DNA of 64,000 bases from Gautieria morchelliformis (taxonomy: Eukaryota; Basidiomycota; Agaricomycetes; Gomphales; Gomphaceae), in contig WHVA01000199.1 in NCBI GenBank assembly GCA_015179125.1, forward strand, positions 1 to 64,000. The letters run 5' to 3'. Position numbers and translations under genes: made by a program. Position 1 is the first letter of the stretch. Each line of letters begins with the position of its first letter. The notes beneath the pieces are model-generated. The model did not search any database. It had not been told where the DNA came from and saw only the letters and a program-made list of their open reading frames with translations. This document shows positions 32,511 to 48,648 of this stretch, piece after piece.

Positions 32511-35380
32511 ACCAGGCTTGACATCTGTGCGTGCGTACCGCGAGTCCGAGGGTCGAGTCTCGCAGAACGCACGCGTGGCGGGCTCTACAGCAGCGTGTGG
32601 AGCTTCGACCCCCATCATCGCCCATCGCCCCAGCGCCCAATGTACGAGACGCCCCTCGGCGTAACGTTGGGACATGACACCAGCACTAGCACACGCACAG
32701 TACGCCTGCTCCCGTTCGAGTCGATCCGCCCGCGCCTGCGACATGTCGACAGACGTCGTGAGCTGCGTGGCATGCGCGCCTTAGGCCCTAGGGTGCCCGT
32801 CATGGCATGCGCGACAGCGCCGGCGTCAGGGCTTGCGCCTAGTACGTGCGATTCCCCATCGATCTGCCTGCTTCCTGCTTCGAGACCTTCGAGGGCGTCA
32901 CCGTGCCGTGGCTCATCAGGAGTAGCAGCACGATCCATCCATCTCCCACTCACGAACCCCCATGCCCGATCCAACGCACGAAGCCTCCGATGATACGCAA
33001 ATGCATATCAAATAACGACAACACACCATAAATTAAACGCCCCCACGGGCTGATTCCGAGCACCGAATACCGACCCGCTGCTAGTGCTGCCGTCGTGCAC
33101 GCACGTCCGCAATCGCCCGGGGCCCCTATGTCCTAGCAATATGCATCACAACTCTAACATGCACATTACATGCGGCTGAGCGGAGCACCAGGGCGTCGAC
33201 ATTCGAGGCAGATGGCACCGTGCCGCCTCAGCTCATATCGATGGCGGACCTGGATTCCTGGTGCAGGGACAGCTGCGACGGTAGCATCTCAGGAGAGAGG
33301 ATCGTAGCGTGAGTGGGCGCACCCAGGCCCTTCGCACTTGCCTGACTTGGACGTCACGGTGCAGGAGCGTGGGAGCGTGGCCTTGCATATGAGCTGGCGT
33401 CCGGGCATTGCCTTGTCGAAGCCCGGGGCCTGCATGGCTCCAGCTTGGACAGACTTGGATCCGACGGTCGAATGTGGAATTGGCAAGTGTAGTAAAGCTT
33501 GGAATATGGGAAGCGTAGATCCGCCCGAGCTCGGCGCCAGCGTGCCAGTACATCAGCCCTCTCATCAGCGCATCACTATCCTGCAGGTCAACTCTGGCTG
33601 CGGTGGACGCTCAGCTGCCAGCTGCAGCACGCTCTGGCAGCTGCATCAGCGCATCTGCTGTCATCACGATGATCACGATGTACTCTACAGTCTCTCACCT
33701 CGGCCGTGCATTCTGCACGGACCGTCATCGCTGCCGTCATCTGCCGTCACGAGCATCAGCTCCTATATATCAGCCCAAACCCATATCGCGCTCCTGCACT
33801 CGAGCACGCCGCACTTGGATCTCCATCACGAAGCAGAACCACCGTGGCACTGCCGGTATTGCATCGTGATCAGCCCCGGTTCACAGTAGTAATAATAGTG
33901 GGGCGTCGAGGCACATGGCGACTGGGACGCGTGTCGTCGTGTAAGTGTAGTGTACCGTTAGGACGCCGGGATGCGCGTGGGGCTTTGAGAGGTAAAAATA
34001 CCGGTATGAACGTGGGCGACGGATGCTAAAAATGAGTCTCCAGCGCGAAGTTAAGAAGGCGGACCTGAACCTGGACCTGATGCTTCTCATCTTATCGTCC
34101 CGAGACGGGGTGGTCGTCCTGCTGTGTGTTATCTCTTAGGTGTTCGGATCTCGCTGTTGCTGGCTCCACCCGGAGCGTGGTCATACTCCGGAGATGAGTC
34201 GTGGCGGCGCCACCGAAGGCATCAAGCCCCACACCACGTTCCATGCTCCACCGCGCGCATACGTGCTATACTGGGCTGCACTTATGACATGCCGCGCGGT
34301 GATTTGATATGGGCTACGACTCCTATGTCCATGATATGTGGAGGCGAATCTGGATAGCATCACATCGGATGGGCAAGTCGATATTGGGTGACTCGGGTTT
34401 GATTTTGCAAGGGATTCGATCTGGGGTGTGTATTTCGGCGACTCGCGAGCAGGGTCAGTGACTCAACGCGGAGTGTAGCGTGGCTCGTCTTGGGCTGTGA
34501 CATGTGATTGGGCGGGGAGCACATAGCATGTAAAGTGGGACCTGGGCATGCAGGGGTGCGAAATCCGGGCTGCGAGCCTGGGGAGCTCGCGGGACACCCG
34601 GGGGTGGGAATTTCGGCGGGCGACGCTGGGACTGTGTGATGATGGCGGATATGGATATGGACGGTGCACTCTGGAGGTGTGCGAGCGTGCATTGGACATG
34701 CATGTACGAAGCAGGGGGTGTGCGAGCGTAGCTACTGACGGCGACTCCAGTGGCACATATTGACTCGGGAGGCGGAGGGTGCGCGAATGCAGCGATGGTC
34801 GATCCATGTACGAGATTCGGCGGGGTGTCGAACCACCGACGTCATGATGCATTTGGACTAGTACCATCCCCGCAAACGATGCATGACGAGGACGAGGGAC
34901 ATGTACCTGTGGCTGCATGTATAGCCGCTAGCGTATGATCAGATTGCAGAACAAGGACGCGGTCACCATCAGGACAACCTCGTCCCAACCTCTATCCCCA
35001 GTAATCACCACATGCGACCAATACGCATGCAGCTACATATATAGAACGGTACCTACATGTAAGGTTTACAAGCGTGATGCCGACCAAGAGAGGGGTGGCA
35101 CACAGATGGTGATATCACCACCATAGTTTGACAAGCAGTGCAGTCTCCGAGTCGGTCAGGTCTAGTAGTCGACGCTGATGCTATGTGGCAGTGGCATCAA
35201 GATCACAACCATCCTTCCTGACTCGACGCTCGTGCATCAGCAGCACAGCAACAGGCACAGCATCCCACATCAGCGTGGACTTAACTTTATCTCAGACTCC
35301 GACTCTCAGAGTGTAGTCTTTTTACTTCATCATATTATCAGCTTTGTCCAACAATCCGCCATGCTCATACTAGCCCTTGC

Positions 35381-38184
35381 TCAACCCAGATATATAAATC
35401 CCCGGCAGCTCTCAGCACCGCACATACAGTCCGGCGTATCGGGCATCTTCCTCTTGGCCCTGCCCTTCCCTTTTCTGGCCTGCGGGCAGTAGTCTATCGT
35501 AAGCTCTCTCCCTGCTGGGATGTATACCTTAGCTACGAACGCAAGCTTGGGCTGGTGCATCTACACGTGTAATCAGTTGGCCCGTGCGAGCGGGGAATGG
35601 TGTGACGTACTGATGGAACAGAATCCCAGATTACAGAGTAGAGCGAGCAGACGGGGTCGCACGAATGACTAGTGAGCTGAGGCTCAGAATGCTTTAAATA
35701 CAAACCATGGAGCATCGACGTACTTGATGAATCGCGTCCAATTGCCTGTGGATAATCGTTCTCGTCAAGTACAGATTCGCTACCCAACTATAAGATACGC
35801 ACCACAATTGTATGCGTCAACAGAGTACCCGCTCTGGGACCCCGTCACCATGAAATCAAGGTCGGCTATGTAGCTTGCACGATGAACGCTGAATTTTTTC
35901 GCTGTTTCGCGTGACCTATCATCACTTGAGTCAACGCTTCTCTAGTCTGCTTTGCAACAAACTCACAGCAACTCTCTTATGACCCCACAAAGAAGGGAGA
36001 TCATAAGAGGAAAAAAGAGGCTATAGACTAACGCATCAACTCAATAGGACAGGCCACACACCCAGTGTAAACACCTAGCACACTCCCCCTAGGAAGCGCA
36101 ACGGTTGAACGCACTCCCCAGCCACACCGTTCTGTCCGAAAGATTTCCACAGGGAAGGCACGAGGGCGCTGCGCGACACGAGATCGACAGCGCAAGTCAC
36201 AGCGACAGTTCTAAGAGCACACTGCCGATTAGCCTGCCTCATGTGCGCGAGCCTACGTATTACCTTGTTGCATTCGATGACATAGCTCGTGAGAGTCTCG
36301 CTGAACGTAAATAAGCCCTGAATGCCATGTGCGGTTAGTCGGGAGGCAAATTGAACATCCCAGAGCCCTACGTTATCATCATATGCGAAAGTTTTCGAGG
36401 TTCCGTCATCTTCCAGGATTTCTGAATCGTCTTGACAGGAACAGTGCGACGCGGTGCACCTAGAGTTGCACTCGCACGCCTCCATAAATCCATCCTCCGA
36501 GCGTGCCACTCCAGATCCACTACCAATGTGGCACAGATCAGACAAGCGATCAATTCATCGCTCAGATACTTACTATATATAATCAGACTCCAAATATTTG
36601 AAGGTTTTCGGATTGAGCACTGGGATCTCATCGTCATTGAGGTCGTTTACAATCTTCACAGAGGCTGCGCCAGCTGCCTGGACGGCAGCAGATAATTGTG
36701 CTTGAAGAGCATCTCGCGTGCTGACGGTAACCGACTGAACACGGGCAGGAGCACCGCCATTCGCAGACCCGGTCTCACAGGAACCCTGAACAACATCCCG
36801 CATGCTTACCGTGGCCGAAGGAACACAGGTGTTGGTTTCCTCGTTTGTAGACATCGTCACGGTCGAGCCACTATCCCAAAAGCTTTTACTTGGCGGTCGA
36901 TTTGCGTGCTGGGAAGAAAACGTGAAGGGGAATTTGATAAGCGACGGACTGGGAAGCGAGGCTTCCTGGCGACGGAGAGTGGCTCGTGGGCTCTCGTGAA
37001 GCGGCCGACCCTGACGGGAAATAGTGTAATTGGATGCCTCGGGTTGTCTGACTGGCAATACAGGTTTAGGGATCTCAAAACCTTTTTGGTTCTGACAATC
37101 AATAAAGTTGAGTTACAGAAAATGTAGATTAAGATTTGGCAACGACACACAGTTGGCATGTGTCGTGAAAATACGAATTCTGTTTCATGATCAACGCGTG
37201 CTTCCGGCAGACTCGGACGGGAAACATCTTCCGACGTCCCAGGTTGACTAACGGGCAATGGAGATCTAGAAACTCCAAATTTTCCAGGTCGCTGACAATC
37301 AATGAAGTGAGTTGCATAAAACATAAATGAAGCTATATTCAGCGACGACACCTTCGGGATATTTCTGGAAACTTGTAACGACTCCATGCGACGATGAAGT
37401 GATACCCTTTTTTGTGGTTGATAGCGACCATCCTTTGTAGGAGCTGGACCTAGCTCATATAGAGATTGCGAAACAGTATCTTGGAGCTCCACATCAAGGG
37501 CCTTCAAAGCCGCATCCCTCTTCGTTCTCAACGCCTGCAGTCTCTCAAAAGCCGAGGTCAATGAATGAGACGGTTCAAAATCAGCCTCATCCCTGATATC
37601 CAGGGCCATCTCATGTGCTTGATGAGTTAGCTCGGTAAATGCATATCTGACAGGCAATTTCTTTGTGTTTTTTTGTTTCGATGTCGGGTCTGGTTCTTCA
37701 ATACCATTACTAGTCTCTTCATCCTCGGGAAGCACGTAAGGATGGAATGGCGATACCAATGGGTTATAGACGTGCAGCCTTGACTCGTTGCTTTTTTCCT
37801 TGCGCCAAGCTCTAAGCATATTGGATAGATCCTGCATTGTCGTTCCGTCTTCTTTCTCCCATGTCCAATTCGTTCCATCCGGTCTTGTCCACCCTTCCCA
37901 TGCAACCTGGGTAGGACATGAGTACACTATCAAGCATGGGTATGTCGACGAGGATTAGGTGAGATTCGAGTTAAGCTTACTTGGTACCTGGCCATGCGAT
38001 TAGAAGAACATACCCGTGCTGCCATGGAAGCCACTTACCGCCGATCCCCTCGCGCCGCGGTGTGCTCCCCAATAATCCCCTCCACTTCCCACTCGTCATC
38101 TCCCCAATCTTCATCTGAGGAGGAGGAGGGTGCATAGATATGTTCTGGTTTATCCACGGAAGACCTTTCAGAGCGTTTTGGCAT
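35381..38184 (-). CDS. clr4: Chromodomain-SET histone H3K9 methyltransferase (Clr4/SUV39 family)
   Basis: This family methylates histone H3 lysine 9 in heterochromatin. Assembled from spliced exons. The chromodomain begins in exon 1 (38,184-38,039, W-E-V-E-G-I-I), crosses a 7-nt exon at 37,981-37,987 and continues from 37,906 (V-A-W-E-G-W). A long linker follows. Pre-SET spans about 36,680-36,150 with [20 protein letters not shown] and [11 protein letters not shown] has G-W-G-V-R, Y-T-G, D-L-D-F, Y-S-V-D-A and N-W-T-R-F-I-N|H-S-C-D-P split by an intron. Post-SET is [11 protein letters not shown]. Solved introns are 37,988-38,038, 37,907-37,980, 36,520-36,573 and 36,211-36,263. Exon boundaries between 35,870 and 36,060 and in the linker at 37,060-37,370 are not certain. 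Confidence 0.87.
37060..37370 (-). repeat. Tandemly duplicated intron-exon unit in the H3K9 methyltransferase linker
   Basis: On the minus strand two units read act(c/ca)ac/tt(c/t)attgattgtcag followed by coding words with P...[11 protein letters not shown] and [13 protein letters not shown]. Both the 3' end of the intron and the following exon appear twice, about 230 bp apart. This suggests a local duplication that lengthened the linker. Confidence 0.6.
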
Positions 38185-38467
38185 GGCGCAGTAGAAACCT
38201 AACAGTATATGAATTCACGCGGGGACACGCGGGGACCTGATTCGGCTGTCCGGACCTGCCTTTACTAAACTTGACGTAGATAACCTGAAACGTGAACTGG
38301 AAGAAAATAACGTGGTTTGGAATTGGATTCCAACCGCTAAGTTCTAGTCTTGGTTTACTAGGACCGTGACGGACAAAAGAGGTCAGTACTTGTGACGCTA
38401 GATTGGCACCGCGTAGTCACTGGCGCCTGATATCTATACGCAACGCTCCTCACTAAATTCCTGCCCG
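38185..38467. promoter_or_regulatory. Divergent promoter region of the H3K9 methyltransferase and PRP16
   Basis: 283 bp lie between the two start codons. It contains a small direct repeat acgcggggac/acgcggggac near 38,218-38,237. No clear TATA box. Shared regulation is inferred from distance only. Confidence 0.4.
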
Positions 38468-43500
<5,033 letters not shown>

Positions 43501-43569
43501 TGGGGATTTCGATACCATTATTCTTGTACCCTAGAGATAGAAATGTACGTCTAGAACCTAACCACGTGA

Positions 43570-43715
43570 GCTGCTGCAGTACTCTTCCAGGACATTCCCC
43601 CACCTGTAGACAAGTTCATCAGCACCGGAGCGGCAGCCGTGGATCTTCTTGGTGGAAAGTTCTATGCTTGGTCGCGGTGGCTGAAAGATACTTATAGTAG
43701 TCAGTCCATTTTTCG
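43570..43715 (+). other. Short conserved open segment after PRP16, possible exon of unknown gene
   Basis: After a CAG acceptor-like site at 43,580 one frame reads F-Q-D-I-P-P-P-V-D-K-F-I and continues G-A-A-A-V-D-L-L-G-G-K-F-Y-A-W-S-R-W. The same translation is preserved in the inverted copy (minus strand, about 63,310-63,440), where nearby spacer has diverged more. It looks like a protein C terminus, but no upstream exons could be joined. I do not recognise it. Confidence 0.35.
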
Positions 43716-45015
43716 TGGTTAGTCGATGGTCCTAGCATCAAGTACTCCATCCTCGCCACTGCTCACTGCTCTCGCTGTACATGCCAAGCCTACATGCCAT
43801 ACCTACTATCGCTGCACCATGTCAACGACGCCAGTTAAAGGGTTGTGATATGTGCGCGAAGGGTTCTCGCACTAGTTCCTAAAATCGTCCATTCCTAGCT
43901 AGTGCATAACCCAGGTAGCTCTACACTACGACTACCTTTTTATTCACTGCTTGAGAAGAACACATATAACATTGTAGACTGAGGGTACTGTGGCAGCTGC
44001 TTGTCGAACGGTCCGTGTGCTCCTTTTATTTGTTATTATTATTATTATTATCCAGTTTATGTAACATCTTTTGGGGGTCGCCCCATGTTAAGATGTTTTC
44101 TACAAAGCGCCCATCGACATAATATTCTATCTAGCCTAAGTGCATAGACTGGCATGTGTTACTCATCGCCTTTGTACTTACCTGCTGGCCTATCGCCCGT
44201 TTCACACCTGAAGCTTCGTGCACATATTTGAAACTCAAACCGCCCATCCAGTGGCACCCTCAAATGCTGAGGCCTTCAGCCCCAATTTAGCCCACCGAAA
44301 ACGCGTTAGTATTGCTTTGATATTTTGGCCACCCTGACGCTTGTGGTATACTTTTGTTACCATTTTGTTTCAGCACGGATATTCGTCAGCTTCACATCCC
44401 TGATCCAGACAGACCACAAGTAAATCTTCGCTGTCTAAGCTCATACGCCCGCGGCCCCAGCTTTCCACTCCACGCAAGGGGGCCGGAGTCCTGCAGCTCC
44501 CATGTCCTTGGCACTTTGAAGGCAGACCACTGCGGTAGAGCGTAATGTCTGATTTTCTTGCTAGGCTATCCAATGCCATCTGCTAGGGAGGCACCAGTCT
44601 GTCCTGCAGTATGCGATAGCACACTAACCTCGAGCCCTTTCTCCCTCCCCCCCGCCTTCTGGCGTATTGGCAATATATAGGGGACCAGTCAATCGAAACA
44701 GATAGCCCCCCCTGGCGGTGCTGAACACTGTTATTCACCCTTGCCAGATGCCTTGATTCTCTCCGCCTTTCACTGGACAGCTTAACACTTATAGCCCGAG
44801 CCACGACATGATCCAGGCTTCCCTGCCTCCGGGACATATGTTAGCCACAGGGCTATATGGACAATGTTTATTTCATCCCCAGGTTATAAAGCATAAGGCA
44901 TGCCTTCGATTAAGGTCCTCTCGTGCACTACCCCTAACCTCTGTGCAGTGAGTAACGTCCATTCTGTGGCAGGGCTGTACGAACATGCTGACCCACAGTA
45001 AGACGTTTTCTCGAC
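43716..45015. other. Spacer between PRP16 and the lectin gene
   Basis: No gene seen. It holds a TTA microsatellite at 44,033-44,051. Parts of 44,330-45,015 are conserved in the inverted copy at 57,939-58,450. Both copies have a GTGAGTAACGT-like site shortly before the lectin start, which may be the donor of a 5' untranslated intron. Confidence 0.5.
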
Positions 45016-46052
45016 ATGGTCTCCCTCGCGCCGAAGCGTATCAACGCCTTCATACTTGCCCCAGACCATTCCCTCCATTGGACGTATAAAAACCCCGCCA
45101 ACGACACGAACTGGGCTGGCTGGCATCGGAATGGAGGAAAATGGATCTATGAGCCCGTCACCGTCTCACGTGCAAGGAATTATCTTACCGCATTCATGGT
45201 CGCCGAAGATCAGTCACTACATCAGGCACACTTCGACCTAGTCCAGTGGGGAGATTTCGGCCCATTTAACAATATTGGCGGGAAGCTGATTGCGCCGCCT
45301 GCTGTTACGAATAGGGAGGGGACGCTGCATATTCTATATATCGGGACGGACCGCGCGCTGTATCATAAATACTGGGACGGGAAAACATACACTCCGGCTG
45401 GCAAAGAGTACGAGAGGCTTGATGGTGCTTTCACGCATACGCCCACTGCTGTCACCACAGGACCATCCGATGTTTCAGTATTTGCCGTGGGTCATCAGGA
45501 CAATGCACTCTATCACTACCATTGGCACGTTGACTCACGTTGGAGCAAGTCCGAGAAGCTGCCGGGGCATTGGGCGGAATCGCCAAAGGCGGTTTCCGCC
45601 CAGCCCGGACATGTGGATGTTTTCGGGATTGATTCTGAGGGCAATGTGATTCGAGTCTCGTTCCGTAAGTAACGTCTTCTACTTGAGGGGTACGGCACTG
45701 ATCGTTTGTGACAGAGAACGGTGAGCATTCCAGCCTTGAAACCATCAATGGGAAATTCCACGGTATAAGTGCTGTATCTCCGCAACCTGGAGTAATTGAT
45801 ATCTTTGCACTGGATCCATCCAATGTCCCTCACCACAGAAGATGGGAGGGCGGTGAATGGCACACTTGGGAGAGCATGGGGGGTATACTTGTGCATCCGC
45901 CTACGCCAGTCAGTCATTCTCCTGGTGCAGTGACGCTGTTGGGCATTGGGAAGGACGCTGGGCTGTGGTTTAATGTTCGAACCATAGGTCGAGCTGGGGC
46001 GTGGCAAGGGTGGAGACATTTGGGAGGTAGATCAATCAGTCGAGTGGGATAG
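45016..46052 (+). CDS. Beta-propeller lectin-like protein, left copy
   Basis: 328 residues in two exons (45,016-45,664 and 45,715-46,052; one 50-bp GT-AG intron). The protein is made of six to seven repeats of about 45-50 residues. Each pairs a strand of the type A-L-Y-H-(K/Y)-x-W-D-G with (L/I)-G-G-x3-(A/H)-P-P or P-x-A-V-S followed by (V/I)-x-(V/I)-F-(A/G)-(I/V)-G. This layout resembles PLL-type and fucose-binding beta-propeller lectins. No signal peptide or membrane segment is seen, so it is probably cytosolic, as are many fungal defence lectins. Sugar specificity cannot be told from sequence alone. It lies in the duplicated segment together with the PRP16 end. Confidence 0.75.
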
Positions 46053-46595
46053 CTAGGCTTGTGCACTAATGGGCTTGATACTACAACCGTTTTGCACAAG
46101 TGTGTTGATTCTTTTTGGACCAGCTTTGAATTGCTGTATTTTTGATGTTAGCTTGTATTAGTCACCTTTTATGGATCCGGGTTGTATAAAATTCTGTTTA
46201 CAGCAAGTAACTCGGTCCCTCGGAGCCAACTGGCACTGTATAAATGAGACATCTGCATGAGCAGACAGACATTCAGATTTTTTGTTATCAAGGAGTCAGT
46301 ACTTCAAGCTTCAAGCTTCAGTCTCGAAAGGTTCTTCTTCAATAGCGATGAGATGTAAACTAGTACTTTGACATCCAAGGATATCGAAGCAACTTGAAGT
46401 CCGGGGCGTCATAACAACGTTGACACAGGTACGACTGCCACGATCATATATACCACCTGTTTCCAAGTCACAAAGTCTCGAGTGACACCATGAAATTATG
46501 TAACATAATATGAGTACCCGATATCATGGTCCTACAGTTTGGCTCACCCACGTATTTTGACCCCGCGGCGTACATTTGGCCACCAAAATTCAACC
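46053..46595. other. Intergenic region upstream of GET2 with an isolated TATA box
   Basis: No gene. A well-formed TATAAA at about 46,238 is followed by a CTTCAAG triplicate near 46,305-46,320, arranged like a fungal core promoter. However, the first good start codon is 350 bp away. Confidence 0.4.
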
Positions 46596-47714
46596 ATGGC
46601 TGCTGCTCGTGCTGCTGCACGACGCCAAGCTATACTAAACTCGCGCGGAGACCGCCTCGCAAAGCTTACCTCTTCCTCGAGAGGTGAAGATCCTGGTGGC
46701 GTATATGCTCATGACGGTTCGTCTCAATGCTAGTAGCTAACACTCTTTCCTCACGACATTGTTCTGGTGTTGGTCTGTAGATCCGCCTCTTCCCAGCCTT
46801 GGTTCTGGACTCAAAAATATTGTGGGAGAAGAATCCACACTGCCAACGTCGCCTGCAGACTCGTCGATAACTTCAACCAAAGGTGGAGTCGCTGACGCTC
46901 AGATGCCAGAATGGAACCCTACACAACAGCAAGAGCTATTACGTGCCCTCATGGGTAACGCAGGTGCAAATCAACCCAGTTTTCAGGTGCCTCCGTCCAT
47001 CGCTGGCGATCCAAGCGCAGATCCTTCCGCCCCCCCTGCAGAAGATCCCATATCTGCTTTACTTGCATCTCTCGGGGGTGGGGCAGGAAACCCTACACCA
47101 AATGTTGCACCTTCCCGCCCTCGAACCCTTACGCAAAAGCTGATTCCTGTTCTTCACGTGCTTAGCATGCTGGCGATGCTGGTGTGGTTTGTAGTGTGGA
47201 AAGAGCCCGAGACATTTGAGCTATCCTGGCTAGCAAGCACGGTTAAGTCGGAAGGAAGTGAGCAGGAGGCATTCCTGGGTTACAAGTTAAAGGGGTTCGG
47301 CTGGAGGCGATGGGCCAGACTAGCAAGAGGCCCGCCAACCATTGCTGGGTTGGTCGTTCCACCATTGGTACGTCACATTTTCGTGTAGGCGTGTTGTTGA
47401 CTAAAAACCACCCGCAGCCCGCGTTCTTTTGGGCATTCACAACGTTAGAGTTGGCTTTGCATTCCCTACGACTGTTTGCACAACCTGTAAGTCTTTATGT
47501 TTGCCACTGCAGTTGCTACTGAACGTGCGCACAGGATGACTACTACCCTCCAATGCTGCTCGGACTTGTTCTTCCTTACCTCCCTCCGCCATTCCCGCAA
47601 GCTATCCTAACGTCACTTAGATATCTCCAGATGGGAAGCATGGTGCTCGATGACCTGTCTATTCTTGTGTTCGGGATCGGGCTCGTAATCTTCGTGTCGA
47701 ACTGGGCGACATAA
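46596..47714 (+). CDS. GET2: GET complex subunit Get2 (tail-anchored protein insertion receptor)
   Basis: ER membrane receptor that accepts tail-anchored proteins from Get3. Four exons with introns 46,717-46,780, 47,368-47,417 and 47,487-47,534. The N-terminal cytosolic end carries the basic Get3-binding motif (A-A-R-R-Q-A-I-L-N-S-R-G-D-R-L-A-K-L). An acidic/Pro-rich linker follows, then three hydrophobic segments: V-L-H-V-L-S-M-L-A-M-L-V-W-F-V-V near 47,160, A-F-F-W-A-F-T-T-L-E-L-A near 47,425, and a C-terminal one (L-S-I-L-V-F-G-I-G-L-V-I-F-V). The start at 46,596 has a good context (caaccATGGC). An upstream in-frame ATG at 46,539 is less likely. Confidence 0.82.
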
Positions 47715-47843
47715 GCAGATGTATCTTTTGTTTCTTATTTATTATCGCTTCCTTGCGGCGAGTGAACCTGGAAACACCAGTATTATAGCCAGATCGGGGG
47801 ATTGCGGTAGCAAAACGTCTGTCGCAAGATTGCAGCCAAACGT

Positions 47844-48489
47844 TTAGGGATTGTCATTTCTTTGTCTTGGCGTTGTTCTGATTGTCCCCTTCTGTCCCCT
47901 GGTCGCCTCGCTGGGTTTGGTTTTGATATTCCTACCGAGCTTGGCATGGAGCTCAAGTAGTTCAGTGAAGATCGCGCTGCTCCATTTTTTCTCCATGTCG
48001 ATCTTATGCTGTGACCCATCAACTGATGACAATGAGATATTGGACAAAATAGCATCGTGAGACGACTTTGCTTTCACAGGACAACAGTGAAGGTGACTCA
48101 CTGAACACCAACTCCATCTGTGGTGTCAGGGTGTCCTCGGTTTTTTTGTCCATCTTATCCACCACAATTTTTAACGAAGGGTTTGTATACGCAATTCGTG
48201 GCAAATCATCCTTGACAAAATGTCTGCAGTATCATTATTGAGTAACTCTTGTTTGTGCCTGTGGAAGTCCTTACCGCGCTCCAAAGTGATCATTGCGAAG
48301 GGCGTATCTGAGCTTGAGGGAGCTCAGGGCGGGAAGGCTTGGAACAGGCTCCTGTTGGAGGTGTTTGACTATCTGAGAGAGCCGCGTGGGGCCAGGGAGT
48401 GGTTTGGGGGGCATAAGACTGGGCAGCTTTGTTTGTCCAGGACAAATAACGCGCCACTTCAAATAATTTGGAATAGCACGCATTCTCAC
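47844..48489 (-). CDS. Mitochondrial ribosomal protein with L51/S25/CI-B8 domain
   Basis: Small basic protein in three exons (48,489-48,275, 48,223-48,102, 48,022-47,844), introns GT-AG with matching phases. The centre has the domain signature G-A-R-H-F-V-K-D-D-L-P-R-I-A-Y-T-N-P, with an intron inside the first part. This domain is shared by mitochondrial ribosomal proteins (MRPS25, MRPL51/mL43, yeast Mrp49) and a complex I subunit. The length of about 170 residues and the N-terminal extension favour a ribosomal protein, but which of these cannot be decided here. It is transcribed convergently with GET2, about 130 bp apart. Confidence 0.78.
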
Positions 48490-48648
48490 ACGTTCTCGTA
48501 TCTGGACACTCTTGTTGCTTACTCGTCATGGAGGACAGTCTTGTAGGTCGAAGATCGAAGCGGAGCACAGCCGGCAACCGGTATGCAGGCGTATAGCTTC
48601 AAGCTGTGGCTATCGTAGTGATTCTACTATCCCTATCCACTATGCAGC

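Larger units (their letters stand above)
30655..35380. other. Gene-free stretch, 4.7 kb
   Basis: No ORF here has exon-like structure or a known motif, and long frames occur on both strands because of high GC. It contains a degenerate tandem repeat at 31,035-31,135, a tandem repeat at 32,170-32,510 and several TATA-like words (for example near 33,770) without a downstream gene. Confidence 0.5.

Noticed and set aside
36075..37933. Fragmented minus-strand frames that look like a decayed gene
   Set aside because: They assemble into an H3K9 methyltransferase with intact pre-SET, SET and post-SET residues. The gaps are introns.
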